NCBI GenBank assembly: GCA_021234155.1
Contig: JAJEKV010000554.1
Span: 64,001-128,000 of the forward strand
Direction of reading: 5' to 3'
Origin: Isoetes taiwanensis
Lineage: Eukaryota; Streptophyta; Lycopodiopsida; Isoetales; Isoetaceae
DNA: 64,000 nt
Part shown: positions 46,843 through 57,621 of the stretch, one piece after another
Layout of the letters: each line of letters opens with the position of its first letter
Numbering within the stretch: the first letter of the stretch is position 1
The notes under the pieces: generated by a model
The model's database searches: none
Told to the model about the DNA's origin: nothing
The model's input: the letters and a program-made list of their open reading frames with translations, nothing else
Position numbers and translations under genes: made by a program

Positions 46843-47140
46843 TTTTTTTTTTTTTTTTTTTTTTGGGGGGGTTGAGAAACTAAAGAGGTAGGATAGAAGA
46901 AGAACAGCGTAGTAACTAGCCTTTGGAAGTCACATGAATCACCTTGGGGCCTTGCAAGGTGCATGACGTCTCCCACTATTCCAAATGGATCCTAATAAGT
47001 CCCTCCATAGAAGAAAATGGAAATAGACTAAATCTCGTGTCCACATTGTATAATGACAAAGTTCGCCATTAAAAATTTTGCATATATATAACAACATTCT
47101 CACGATCTCAAATTCCAATTGTGTCATAGTATTTCCTCCA
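46843..47140 (-). mobile_element. possible short LINE fragment with poly(A) tail, minus strand
   Basis: A run of T at 46842-46864 followed by GGGGGGG gives a minus-strand tail of CCCCCCC then about 22 A. The adjoining minus frame reads LLWRDLLGSIWNSGRR, not decisive. It lies just downstream of the peroxidase gene. Confidence 0.3.
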
Positions 47141-47262
47141 TTAGCAATGTGTTTGTTTACAAGATGATATAATGGAGAGAGAAAATTGGAGGAAAAATTG
47201 GTAGAGCATAAAAGTTCATACCTTTATATGTATTTACAATCACTGTTCATTCTATATATATA

Positions 47263-48755
47263 TCAATTAACAACATTACACTTTTTCCTGATTTCCCCCT
47301 TTTGGCCCGTTAGTACTCCAATCCTGCCGAGTTTAATCATGGCTAAAGAAAAATTTGAAGCAAATGAAGCTCCATTCCTAGCATACTCTTCCACAATAAT
47401 TCTAGTTCGATTATCTAGAACAAGAGCAGAATCAGATGAAAACATACCCAAGTTCACGAGTAAGCCTTGAAAATACTGATTATCAAACTTGTTGGGGGTA
47501 ATAGGATCGAGAAGAACCAAGGCCGAAGGGGATAGAGGTTGTGGGCAGACTTGTCTCAATCTCTTAGCATAGACAAGATCTAGAGTGGGGTCAATACCAT
47601 TTGAGCTATTGAACCCATAGAATCGTCGAGCAACTTGGGTGCAATGAGCACGTCCAAACGTATGTGCTCCTGTTTGATGGATGAAAAGAAGGATTTAGAT
47701 AGGGAAACAAATGTAAGAATGATGAAAAGGTTACAAAAAGAAAATCATGACGAAGACGAAGATAACGATGATGACGATGAATACTGATACTAATACTAAT
47801 ACCAATGAGGAGAGCAATGAAAGAAATGAAAATCATCTAAAGATTGATGATAATTTATGTTTAAGATCGTAAGGAGCAAGAATTGGAAAGGAGAAAGATA
47901 AGACTAACCAGAGAGAGATACAAGGTCTCTGACATTGAGACCAGCGGAGGCGAAGCTATCGATCAATGGCTGGGCAGCGAGGCGAGACGAAGGCAAGTGA
48001 CTGGATGCATCCACGTCAGTAGACACGCGGCCATCTCGACGACCAAATTCCACACTCCAGCTAGGACCTCCACTCTGTGACAACAAGGCAAGATGGTGGC
48101 AAGGCTTTATTTATGCACAAATGACATGCATTAAACAAGAAATAAAACAGGCAATAAATGTTGGGCATGCGTGGAGATCATGGATAATAAACGAGACAAA
48201 ACGGAATCGAAAATAGAAAAAAAAAATGGGTTGTTTTTTTGACCTGAACTATGGCATCGCGGGCTGCCAAGGCAAGAATGTCGGCACACGATACAACGCC
48301 TGGGCACATGAGCTCGATTTGGGTTTTGATTTCTTCGATCACGTCGAACCGCCGGAGCGTCAGATTGGGAACTGCGGCTTTTTCCGCAGTTGCATTCGCG
48401 GTAGAATCCAGCAGAACTGATCCGTCGCATCCCTGTAAAAAAATATTGGCCCAATCCAAAGAAAAAAAAAAAAATCAGCCTGTTTTCCAACCCATCAATC
48501 CGTCATTCTGTAAATCCAAACCTCAACAAAGCAATCGTGGAAAAACATTCTGGCCAGAGACGCTGCGGCAGAAATATCCTGCTGCAGATGCTTCGCCATT
48601 ACCACAGCGGAAACCTGCTGCAGACCTGGGCAGGTTTGTGCATAAAACCGAGGATTAAGCTGTGCGTTGGGCGCGGGATTTTGGCCCAGAATCATCCCCG
48701 CCATAGCCAGCAGCAGCAGAGCGCCGGATTGTGCCCAATCGCGTTGCCTCTTCAT
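47263..48755 (-). CDS. class III (secretory) peroxidase, four exons, intact
   Basis: Heme peroxidase that oxidises phenolic and other substrates with H2O2 in the cell wall or vacuole; the exact substrate cannot be told. Exons on the minus strand are 48522-48755, 48244-48432, 47909-48074 and 47263-47669, with GT...AG introns at the family's conserved positions; 189 and 166 nt are usual sizes for exons 2 and 3. The product is 331 residues, normal length. Residues 1-24 form a signal peptide ([13 protein letters not shown]), then QNPAP. The distal site is R69-MFFH73-DCF, and the proximal heme ligand is H199 in [26 protein letters not shown] and [14 protein letters not shown] are family signatures. 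The eight expected cysteines appear to be present. No frameshift or stop was seen. The Met was chosen because the signal peptide follows at once. Confidence 0.95.
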
Positions 48756-49060
48756 TTTACATCACCGATCGAATGCACAGATTCTGATCAATCTGGCGAG
48801 CAATCGGGAGAAAAAAAAGCAGAGGATTTTTGGGTAATGCGAAAGCAATTATCCGGCCCGGCCTTGGCCCGTGACCCTGCTGATCGAATGCCAGATTGCC
48901 GGAAACGACCCAGAACTTGCTATGCTCCTTATGGCTGCCGGATTTTCCACACCGCGCACATGCAGCCGTTTCAGAACCGCTCCCGGAATATTCCCCCCCG
49001 GACGGTATATCCCCTCCCATTAACGCCTGCCGTCATTGCCCCAAATCATGACCCTGGTTG

Positions 49061-49073
49061 GGTTTATAAATAT
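49061..49073 (-). promoter_or_regulatory. candidate TATA box of the peroxidase gene
   Basis: Minus strand TATATTTATAAA, about 310 bp upstream of the start codon, which implies a 5' leader of about 275 nt. No nearer TATA-like motif was found. Confidence 0.4.
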
Positions 49074-49089
49074 ATCGCCTTGGCGGTTA

Positions 49090-51980
49090 TCCCATGATAT
49101 TGGCTACAGTTGTTTGTCCATTTGTTTATTTGGTGGATTCCATCTTGCATTTTTGAGAACATAAAAGAATTGAAATAATCTCGGTGATACTCGGAGCCCT
49201 TTACTCGTGCATTGTACTGGCAATGCTTCGCACCGTGTAGAGTCATCAGTCATCTGTGCTATATGCATCTGGACCAAGCAAGGTTCGCCATACTCAGCCA
49301 TCAACTTCAACATCAACTTTAGCATAAAATACATGACTGGCTATCCACAATGAGATAGCCAATATCGACTTCGATATGAAATGCATGTATGACATCCATC
49401 TGCCATCTTTGCCTTGCATGTGGAGAAGTCTAGACTCATGAGTCAGGACTTCTACCAAACGATCCTGCTATGCTATCTGCTCTTTATGAGGTCTTTTAGA
49501 ACATCTCTTTTGCATGGGATGCACTTTGAGATTTAAAGGTGTTAATTGTCAATTTACAATATGATATTGACATATTCTTAACAACACCGACACCAATATT
49601 TGTCTTACTTCACTATTTGTTATTTTGATTTCATAGATTGTAGGCAATGAATGCAACCATAGAGTATCAAATTCAGCAACAACACAACAAGCTATATAAG
49701 TCAATAAACTAGTTATGTATTGGTCAATTCCATGTAGACAATTTAAATGTCCAACTCTTTTTTAGAACAAACTTCTACAGGCAAGTTGGAGACCACTTGT
49801 TGATGGTGATGTGATCAAAACAATGAATCATGACACTTCCATTAGAGAAAATATGGGGTCTCCAAAGGGCCCTTTATGAAAATAAAGAGATTCCACATCA
49901 GATTTTTGCTCTAGCCAATCAGAAATGAGCGACTTTGTTCTTAATCCATACATGCCTGCCATGCCTAGTTAGCTTTGGTAGCCAAGTGTTGGATTTAGAT
50001 AGGGCCCCTTCTCCCAAGGGAGACTCCCAAATCTGCCCCATTTTTCCATAGAGAGCATTTTCCAATGGAGATTTGAGGTCATTTACTTACGTGCAGTTAA
50101 TTTTGGTTGCTGCTTTTGAATTCTATTTTGGCGGGGTGGAGCTGGCGTGGGAAACCACAGGGTTTCGAAATTGCATAGGAAGAACTATTGTGAAGTACAG
50201 AAGCTGCTCCAAATCAGGTCTCAAGCACGGATATACTGGAGATAGTGTTCGGCTCCGATCTGCCAAATTATTTTTGAAGAACAGGGGCCAATGATAAGCT
50301 CACAGGGTAAGGTATGGATCCGACATTTCAAATTTCCCTAAAACTAACTTCTTGTTTTTGGCATTCATGCAGTATGGGCAATCGATCAACCCGGTCTGAG
50401 TAAAACGAGTAGTCCTTCACAATGTCAAGGATGCCAATGTCGAATGGCTTGACTTTGTTGTTTCTGTTGGCTGCTGGGTTACCCCCCGTCCTAGATCCAT
50501 AGGTACTCAGGCAGTGAAAAGAGCCGGAGTAAAGGATGTGAATGCCCACTGAAAAGCCCGTGTAAAAGGAATTGTATTTGGTTCAGGAGGCATTAAGGTG
50601 AAGGAGGTCATTGTGGAACGTGGGTACACTAGCTCCGATTTGGCCAACAAGAAATTTTCTCGGAAGCGGGATTTTGAAGCCAACACCATTTGTTCCTTGG
50701 ATTACACCGACAAAGTTTTACGCTGCAAAACATTACTAGTGTGCTTGAAGTGTATCATCACAAGCTTGGCCATTTTCGAGGATTCTCGCATCCACCTTGA
50801 GAGCCCGGTATTTTCTTTCACAAGTATCATTACCGCGGTCTCTCATGCAAGTATTGGTAAGTCGGCGAGATTGGAGACCGGATTTGAAGCAAATTGGTGC
50901 TGATTTTTATGTGGGAGTCTTGTAACAACATATCAAGAATGTATTGGCTGAATTCTTTAGAACACCGTGAGAAAGAGGTGGGGTAAGATGTGCATTCAAG
51001 GTATTTCTACCAATTCTTTGCCTTTGCTTTCTTTTTCAAGCACAAGAAGATTAGTATGGCACCAATAACATATCTGATTGACAAACTATCATTGAAGCAT
51101 TAGACTTCCTGCTCCTAAGTAGCAAGGAAAAGTAGGTAAAACATGAAAGTGGAGGAAACTCTTTTGAAACCTCGGTTGCATGCGACACACGGTGTTGGTA
51201 TGTTGCTTGATTCACTTTAGTCTCCGATTAAGTCTGGAAATATTTGGCACTTGCTCTGCGCAGTACTGGAATCACCGAAAGCGGATATTGTATGCAAATT
51301 ACTTTGTGGAGAGAAGACGACGCATTTGGGAACAAGATCATTGGGAATGGAAGGCGGTGGAAGATCACCAGGCCACTTCAAATTCAACGGAGCTCTCAAT
51401 AGCTTGTACGGCTATGGATGACAAAACTTTTAATGTGGAGGAAGATTGGACATTATTCGAGTGCAGGAACCTAGTCGAGTCATTTTGCTGTTATGGTGAT
51501 TTTTACTTCTATTTGCATGGTAAAAAGGTTGGCTTCTGTCGTGAACCTGTCGTGCAATGCAAGAGCAAGCACTCTAAGCATTGTAATCTTGGATAATGGT
51601 AGAGTAGGTGGCTGTTCATGATGAATGTGACGTATTTTCTGTCATTAAAGTGCAGCAAAAAAAAAGGTTGACAATACTTGTTGAAATCAGGTTTGAATCC
51701 CGATACTTTAAAATGCATGTCAGCAAGTTCTATTAAAGTTATATCAGTAGGTTTTCTTCATTAATTTAGCAAGTTTTCAGCTTGAATTTAGTCACCAAGT
51801 TTTCTGATTGCTTGTTCTATGTTTCACTTGCTTGTTTGTATCCAGACAACCATGATTCCAGCAAACTGAAGATAAGAATAAGTTCTAAGTTTCATATGTT
51901 CTAAGTTTATAGTTCCAGAATGTCTTACAAAACCTGAGTACTAAACCTGATATTGATTTCGAATTGCAAGTAATAGACAA
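49090..51980. other. no recognised gene; a few coding-like stretches
   Basis: Plus-strand frames at about 50545-50760 (ARVKGIVFGSGGIKVKEVIV and GYTSSDLANKKFSRKRDF) and 51180-51596 (WEWKAVEDHQATSNSTELS and WTLFECRNLVESFCC) have protein-like composition but no domain I can name. They may be remains of one decayed gene or transposon. Everything else is AT-rich intergenic sequence. Confidence 0.35.
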
Positions 51981-52009
51981 GTTTTACTAAACAGGTTAAA
52001 TACTAAATA

Positions 52010-52520
52010 AGTCTTGCATGATTCAAGTCTGTTATTGCAAACACTTGTGCTAAATTCGAGTTGCATGACTATTACACTAGTTGCAAACTAAATATCAAAT
52101 ATGATTCTTAAGTCTGTACTTCCAAATACTTGTGCCAAATTCATGTTGCATGTCTTATACCAGTTGCAAAAGACCAAATAGGTTTTACATGATTCTTAAG
52201 TCTGTACTTCCAAATACTTGTGCCAAATTCATGTTGCATGTCGTATACCAGTTGCAAGCTAAGTTTTACATGATTCTCAAGTCTGTACTTCCAAATTCAA
52301 GTTGCAAGTTAAATATTAAGCTTGGGGGGTTTACATGATTCTTAAGTCTGTACTTCCTAATACTTGTGCCAAATTCAAGTTGCAATTGATAATACTAAAC
52401 AGGGTTTGCATGATTTTCAAGTGGCTTATTGCAGGAAATTCCTATCTTGTACTTCCAAGTACTTGTGTGAGATTCATGTCTGTACTTCCAAGTACTTGTG
52501 TGTATTTCAAGTTGGAAACA
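52010..52520. repeat. degenerate tandem repeat, 65-88 bp unit, about six copies
   Basis: Each unit contains ATGATTCTTAAGTCTG, TACTTCCAAATACTTGTGCC and AAATTCATGTTGCA. ATGATT recurs at about 52019, 52101, 52190, 52271, 52336 and 52411. The last part shortens to a TACTTCCAAGTACTTGTG repeat. ORFs at 52132-52597 are frames of the repeat. Confidence 0.85.
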
Positions 52521-52673
52521 ATATCAATAAAAGAATAACAACAGAAAAGAATAGACAGTTTAGTCAACTAAAAGAACAATGGAAACTAAGAGAATAGAAA
52601 AAGTACAAAAAGGGTACAAGAATAGTTTAGAAGAAGTGAGCGGTCAGGTACAAAGCTTTTCATAAAACAATTG

Positions 52674-53260
52674 TCACAAGGGCGGCTTTACAAAAATAGT
52701 CACAACGACACATGCAAAAATATACAAGTGAAAGATTGAGCCCTGGATTTTAAAAAAAAAAAAAAAAAAAAACAAATCTAAAACTAATAGAAAAGTGTGG
52801 CCGGGCTTGATCTTGGGCCGGGGTATCCTCGGCTCTATATGTAGGTCATCTTCCATGGCATACATCTTCATTTTCAAGAGGCTCTCGATGCGGGTAAGCT
52901 CGATCAATCCATTCAAGGACCACGCAAGAGCAGGGCGGGCTCCGGCCTCAATAAGCTTCTCAACCGGGGAGGAGTGAACCTAGCCACCACTATAACAGGA
53001 TGGCCTCCACTTTGAAGAAAGGACTACTGATTTTGGCTGGCCGAGCTCGCAGGAACAATAGATGGAGTAGGTGCAGTCTCTGTTACATTTGTCCTGGCCA
53101 TGGAGCTCGAAATCGGGAAAGGAAGATGGAGGGATTGGCGCTGAAGTGAAGAGGCGAAATTTTGGGAATAAAGCAAAGAGAGGAAAGGGAAGTTTGCATG
53201 CATATGATTTTTTCCCTCGGGACCCGAGCCACCCACCTCAATATTTTTGCAAATGTTCAA
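52674..53260 (-). pseudogene. unrecognised small coding-like region, minus strand
   Basis: One minus frame starts MARTNVTETAPTPSIVPASS (about 53024-53103) and ends in a stop at 53024. A second reads PVEKLIEAGARPALAWSLNG, LIELTRIESLLKMKMYAMED and HIEPRIPRPKIKPGH (52795-52975). Codon-like structure suggests a gene remnant, possibly a retroposed one, since an A-run (52751-52771) lies beside it on the other strand. No family is recognised. Confidence 0.3.
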
Positions 53261-53400
53261 TATATGAGTTGAAGATCAATTAGATTAAGCCCCACTGGGT
53301 TTAAGATCAATGGATTTCATGATTTTACTTCATACTCAATCCTAAAGAAAACATGGAATCATCTTCATTGTTGCACTGCTTTTAAAGTTTGTAAAGCTTA

Positions 53401-53707
53401 GGGTGTACCCATAATAGGTTAAATTAACAAGAAACAATGTAACCATACCTAGAAAACCATGGTATGAATCACTTAGTTACATTTAACATCCCATGGGTTG
53501 AACTATGGGTGTGGCCGGTTAAATTAACAAGAAACAATGTAACCATGCCTAGAAAACCATGGTATGAATCACTTCTTACATTTAACATCCTATGGGTTGA
53601 ACTATGGGTGTGTCCATAATAGGTTAAATTACTAGAAACAATGTAACCATGCCTAGAATACCGTGGTATGAATCACTTCTTTGATTTAAGATCTCATGGG
53701 TTGAATT
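53401..53707. repeat. three tandem copies of a ~100-bp unit
   Basis: Copies at 53401-53506, 53507-53605 and 53606-53707 share GGTTAAATTA, GAAACAATGTAACCAT and TGGTATGAATCACTT, with some 90% identity between the first two. Confidence 0.9.
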
Positions 53708-53911
53708 TTTACTTTGAATTTGCACTTCATGCTTTGAATCATGCATCCAATAGCTTTCACCAAATTTCAGTAAAGAAATTAACGTGAATGAACGTACACA
53801 ATGGTAGACTCAACGAAAACTTGTAACATGAATGAACGTAGATTCAACGAAAATTTTTAACATCAATCAACAAAAGGATGTTGGTTGAACCAGTTTTTTG
53901 ACAAAAGGACT

Positions 53912-53952
53912 GGATCCACGTGGAGAAGGAATTTCTTTCTCCGCGTGGATCC
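53912..53952. promoter_or_regulatory. 41-bp near-perfect palindrome holding a G-box
   Basis: Arms GGATCCACGTGGAGAA and TTCTCCGCGTGGATCC differ at one base. CACGTG (53917-53922) is the plant G-box. It lies about 60 bp upstream of a TATA box. Confidence 0.6.
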
Positions 53953-53980
53953 AATCCAATTGCAACCCATATGGAATTGC

Positions 53981-53990
53981 TTATATATAG
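53981..53990 (+). promoter_or_regulatory. candidate TATA box
   Basis: TTATATATAG, with the G-box palindrome upstream and TTAGGGTTTAGGG (54045-54057, a telo-box pair) downstream. Confidence 0.5.
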
Positions 53991-54140
53991 ATGTTTTTTT
54001 TTTAGTTGATCATGTGGGATATATGCTGGCAGAAGAAGTCTGTCTTAGGGTTTAGGGTTCATCCTTCCGACCCTTGTATGCAAATGTGGATTTCTGCTCT
54101 GTCGAATCTTCTGCTCTGTCGTTTCTTCTAAGGGAGAGGT

Positions 54141-54314
54141 ATGGGTAGTCAGGAATCTGATGCCACTGTTGAGTGTGAGGCAGTTGCACCATTGGATATC
54201 AAGAGATACCACCAGACTATATCCCAGAGGGTAATGATGGCGTACCTGAAGATGGGCATAAAAATAGAGGATCAGATTCTACTTGGGCTGAGGCAGCACC
54301 ACTGTGCCAAATGA
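54141..54314 (+). CDS. short ORF of unknown function, 57 residues
   Basis: It starts MGSQESDATVECEAVAPLDI and ends QHHCAK; the C-terminal half has LKMGIKIEDQILLGL, helix-like. The ATG is the first after the TATA box at 53981 and sits in GGTATGGG, a fair context. No domain is recognised. The arrangement G-box, TATA, telo-box, ORF suggests a transcribed unit. It could also be the first exon of a longer gene, or chance. Confidence 0.3.
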   Translation: MGSQESDATVECEAVAPLDIKRYHQTISQRVMMAYLKMGIKIEDQILLGLRQHHCAK

Positions 54315-54475
54315 CCTTTGTGAGGCACGGATATTCCTAGTGCATATATGAAGTCCTCAGCCCTTCCTACACATGTGAATTCTGCTAGGAGCAGTTATAA
54401 ATAGCAAACCTTTTATGACAAAAAAATCTCGACTAATATAGACTGCAAATCCCTTTTTTTGGTTGCTGCTCTTAT

Positions 54476-54635
54476 AAGTATGATTTATCTGCGTTTCGAG
54501 ATAAGCAGATAAATCCGCTTCTTGAGGCTAGTTGACGTGTCCCCTCTAGAGTGTCCCCTCTAGAGTATTTAAGTCTGTTTTTCCCCCTTTTGTCTCTATC
54601 AGCTATTCTCGAGCCTCTCCTCATTAGGTCTCTTG
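54476..54635. repeat. 160-bp dispersed repeat, copy 1, with a terminal hairpin
   Basis: It begins AAGTATG, then GATTTATCTGC...GCAGATAAATC, perfect 11-bp arms, and ends ATTAGGTCTCTTG. The other copy is at 60093-60252. Confidence 0.9.
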
Positions 54636-55228
54636 TTTTCTCTCTTTGATTGCGCTCATCACTCCATCGATATTTGATTCCATTTTTGCTTCTAACTTGC
54701 TACTTTCGAGTTTAGGTTATGCCTAGCCCTTGGCTTGAGTCGTTTTGCTAGTTGTGTGCGGGAGGCTTATCTTGTTGAATCCCTTACATACTATTAAGCC
54801 TGCATGGAATACCTTCGAGTTGTGATGATCTCGGTTTCCTAGAGTAATTTTTATGATTTTTTCGTTGTTATGCTTGTCGTCAGTTTGGATTCAGGAGTTC
54901 TTGGACGACTAAGGAAGTAGGCTCTTGCCATTCATTGCCTTGATCGGCACATACTAGGGCAAAACCTAGCCGCCTTTGCACCTTGATCCCTTATCTGTGC
55001 CGGAAGCTACAGATTCATCTCGGACGGAAAATTTTGGGTAGGATTGGCTCATTTGTGGAGGATTCATATTAGCCAAGGAGCTCTACTTTCTTGTTTGCGA
55101 TCAGATCTGACATCCATTTACTGTAAGTGCTTAGGTTAGATTTTCTTCTTCCAAGTCCATCGCTTGCTGTCAGTTTAATCTTGAATTCTTTGACCGCATG
55201 CATGCGCAGAGTTTGTGTTTTCTTTCCC
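54636..55228. other. no recognised gene
   Basis: T-rich sequence between the 160-bp repeat and the MITE. No frame of note. Confidence 0.5.
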
Positions 55229-55819
55229 AAGGCTGGCAGGGAAAAAAATAGCGGCTAATATTAGCTAAATGGCGATTTTTTGGACATTTTTGGAAAAAGT
55301 ATGGCTAAACTATAAAGGAGGAAATTTTTGGAAAAAAGAAAAGAATCGCCAAATATTTTCAAAGTTGACCTCCCTTACACCAAGGTTTAGCCAAACATAA
55401 GAAAGAAGGAGAGGAAAAATTCTTCCACTTTAGCCAAACGTTCGAAAGTTTTCCTATGCATTTAGGGATAGATTAGCCATACTTTTTAATAGCTAATGTA
55501 AAATATGAGATTATTCACGAGATTATGGAATAGAGGTTGCTAATACTATATTAGATGGACAGTTTTTTGTTCTCCAACTAGTAGATTTCTATTATTAATA
55601 TGTTCGTACAATAAAAAGTTTGGCATAGCATAAATGTTTGGCTAAAGTTTATATAAAGATTCAAACAAAAAATAGCCAAACATTCAAAACTAGTAAAGGA
55701 AAATTATTCAACTTTAGCCAAACATTCGAAAGTTTTCCTATGTATTTTGGGTTAAATTAGCCAAAGTTGTTCTAGCTAATCTAAAATATGACTTTAGTAA
55801 TTTTTTCCCTGAAGGCTGG
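55229..55819. mobile_element. hAT-type MITE, 575 bp (55237-55811) with 8-bp target duplication
   Basis: AAGGCTGG stands on both sides (55229-55236, 55812-55819). The ends are CAGGGAAAAAAATAG and TAATTTTTTCCCTG, the same as the hAT element at 16850-21669. At least seven copies of TTTAGCCAAAC, TTTGGCTA or close variants lie inside in both orientations. It has no coding capacity; it would need a transposase supplied in trans. Confidence 0.92.
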
Positions 55820-56789
55820 TGTAGTTTGATTTTTCAAAAACAGGGGAGGATCAATATAGTGCTTTAGTTGTGATTGCCAACTGGCTGGTAGTTGATTCGG
55901 GATTGTCATAATTTTTGTTTGCTGTCTTGACAAGGAAGTAGATGGGAAAACAAACACCCTCAGCAACAATTAGATTCTTTATATTTTGCAGAGTTTGTGC
56001 TAGTCTCTCTATTGCTTGCTTCATGATTCCTTATTCTGATGGGTAAGTACATTTCTTTCTCACTTGCTGCATTATCTATGAGCCTCTATTTGTTTCTTTG
56101 GAGATAACAAACCCAATATCATGAAGATCTTAATTTGTTGTTCCTATATTGTACATCGTTTAAGATTTTTGACGAGTGAAGGTACATGTAATATTGTTGG
56201 ATTCTCTTATGTAGGGTTATAAGTAGGCTTTCTATGATGGTGCATTAAATCCATACCCGTTTGGTAATGCTTTTTGCTATGAGGTCTTCAAGTGGCGATA
56301 AGTTAGCGAGAACACGCCATCGGCCGGTGTGCAATTTAAAGCTGTGATGCTTAGCCTAAGTTTGCCTACTCAGCCCACCTTTTCTTTACGCAACATTCCA
56401 TGTTTTGCGACAATCTTGTGTGCTTCAAGAAAGTACCACCCAACCGCCGTGTCATGCACAAGTCCAGAATGGATTATTAGTAGAAAAAGGAATAGAAGTT
56501 TTCTGATTTGAGATGAGCTATAGGCCACTTTGAACACTTTGCGAGTTAGGATTATCGATGTTGCCACCATCAACAGATGCCGTTTTATTGTTGGTAAGAT
56601 GTAAACTGTCTTTGTTGTTTGAGGTACTTTAATTTTATCTCAATTGTTTTAGGCTTGAGGTAGGTAGCTTGTCCAGTCTCTCATTTTTCCTTGCATGAGT
56701 CTTTGTTATCTCGATTTCTATAGATTTGTTGTAGCTTATTTATGCTAAATTCCATATATTTACATTTGTAGTTTAAAGTATTTTGTTGC

Positions 56790-57015
56790 AAGATATTTGC
56801 AAATTTGGGAGCTTTTTAGACCTTTCTTTAGAAGCTTTGGAAGTTCTACGCCATGTTGTGAAGCATATCAAAAGCTTTCGCTCGTGTTGATCGCATATGT
56901 TTGCATATGTGGGAGCTTTTAGGCCTTTCTAAGGAAGTATGACCTTTTGTTGAAGCATATCAAAGTGTGTCTCCGGGTTAGTCTTTGCACATGTTTGCAA
57001 ATCACGGGAGTTGTC
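56790..57015. repeat. degenerate repeat, about 100-bp unit
   Basis: TTGCAAATTTGGGAGCTTTT recurs as TTGCATATGTGGGAGCTTTT about 105 bp on and as TTGCAAATCACGGGAG a further 93 bp on; GAAGCATATCAAA recurs as well. Confidence 0.65.
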
Positions 57016-57189
57016 GTTACATATACTTTAGCTTTAGCTCGACTTGATTCACGGGCTCTAGTTTTTCTCATGTGTTCTATGATCTAAACCCCTAGAGCTT
57101 GGAGAAGGTTATTGTTTTTCTTGAAGTTTATTCTTACATGATTTTCTTTGGTCATTGGCATTCTTGTCTTTGCGAAGCTTTTTTAGTTG

Positions 57190-57340
57190 TCATTTTAAGC
57201 TTTCTTGGGATTATAATCTATTGTATTTGCGGTGTAGTACATCATTGTAAGCTTCCTTGGGATTATATTAATTGTATTTGCAGTGTATTATTTTGTCATT
57301 TTAAGCTTTCTTGGGATTATAATCATTTGTATTTGCAGTA
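57190..57340. repeat. three tandem copies of a ~53-bp unit
   Basis: TTAAGCTTTCTTGGGATTAT and ATTGTATTTGCGGTG recur at 57195, 57248 and 57302. Confidence 0.85.
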
Positions 57341-57480
57341 TTTTGGTATTGCGGTTTGCGGATCCAAGAAGAGCTTTTAGATCTCTCTTTGGAAATTTTC
57401 AAGATGGGTTTCACCTTAGACTATATGTGGGCTTGTCTAGGAGGTTTAAGGGCTCGTCTAGGAGGTGTTTTTGCAAATTG

Positions 57481-57621
57481 TGACTCTTCCGTGGAGACTT
57501 TTATTTAGATGAGATCGAAATAGCAAAGATTCAATCGTATGGAAGCAAAGTGTGACTCTTGTGTGGGGAGACTTTTATTTAGATGAGAATCGAAATAAGC
57601 GGCATTCAATCGTATGGCAAG
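57481..57621. repeat. tandem duplication, 72-bp unit
   Basis: TGACTCTTCCGTGGAGACTT begins copy 1 at 57481 and TGACTCTTGTGTGGGGAGAC begins copy 2 at 57553; both end ATTCAATCGTATGG. Confidence 0.85.

Noticed and set aside
48226-49097. Plus-strand ORFs of 64-186 codons
   Set aside because: They are antisense to peroxidase exons 1 and 2 and the upstream region, where GC-rich sequence lacks stops by chance.
52010-52520. CRISPR-like array of repeats
   Set aside because: Plant nuclear DNA; units vary in length and spacers are not distinct. It is a degenerate tandem repeat.
54476-54520. Possible Helitron 3' end (hairpin followed by CTAG in reverse orientation at the 60093 copy)
   Set aside because: The CTAG is not shared by the copy at 54476, where the flanking sequence is TATAA, so the motif belongs to the neighbouring DNA.
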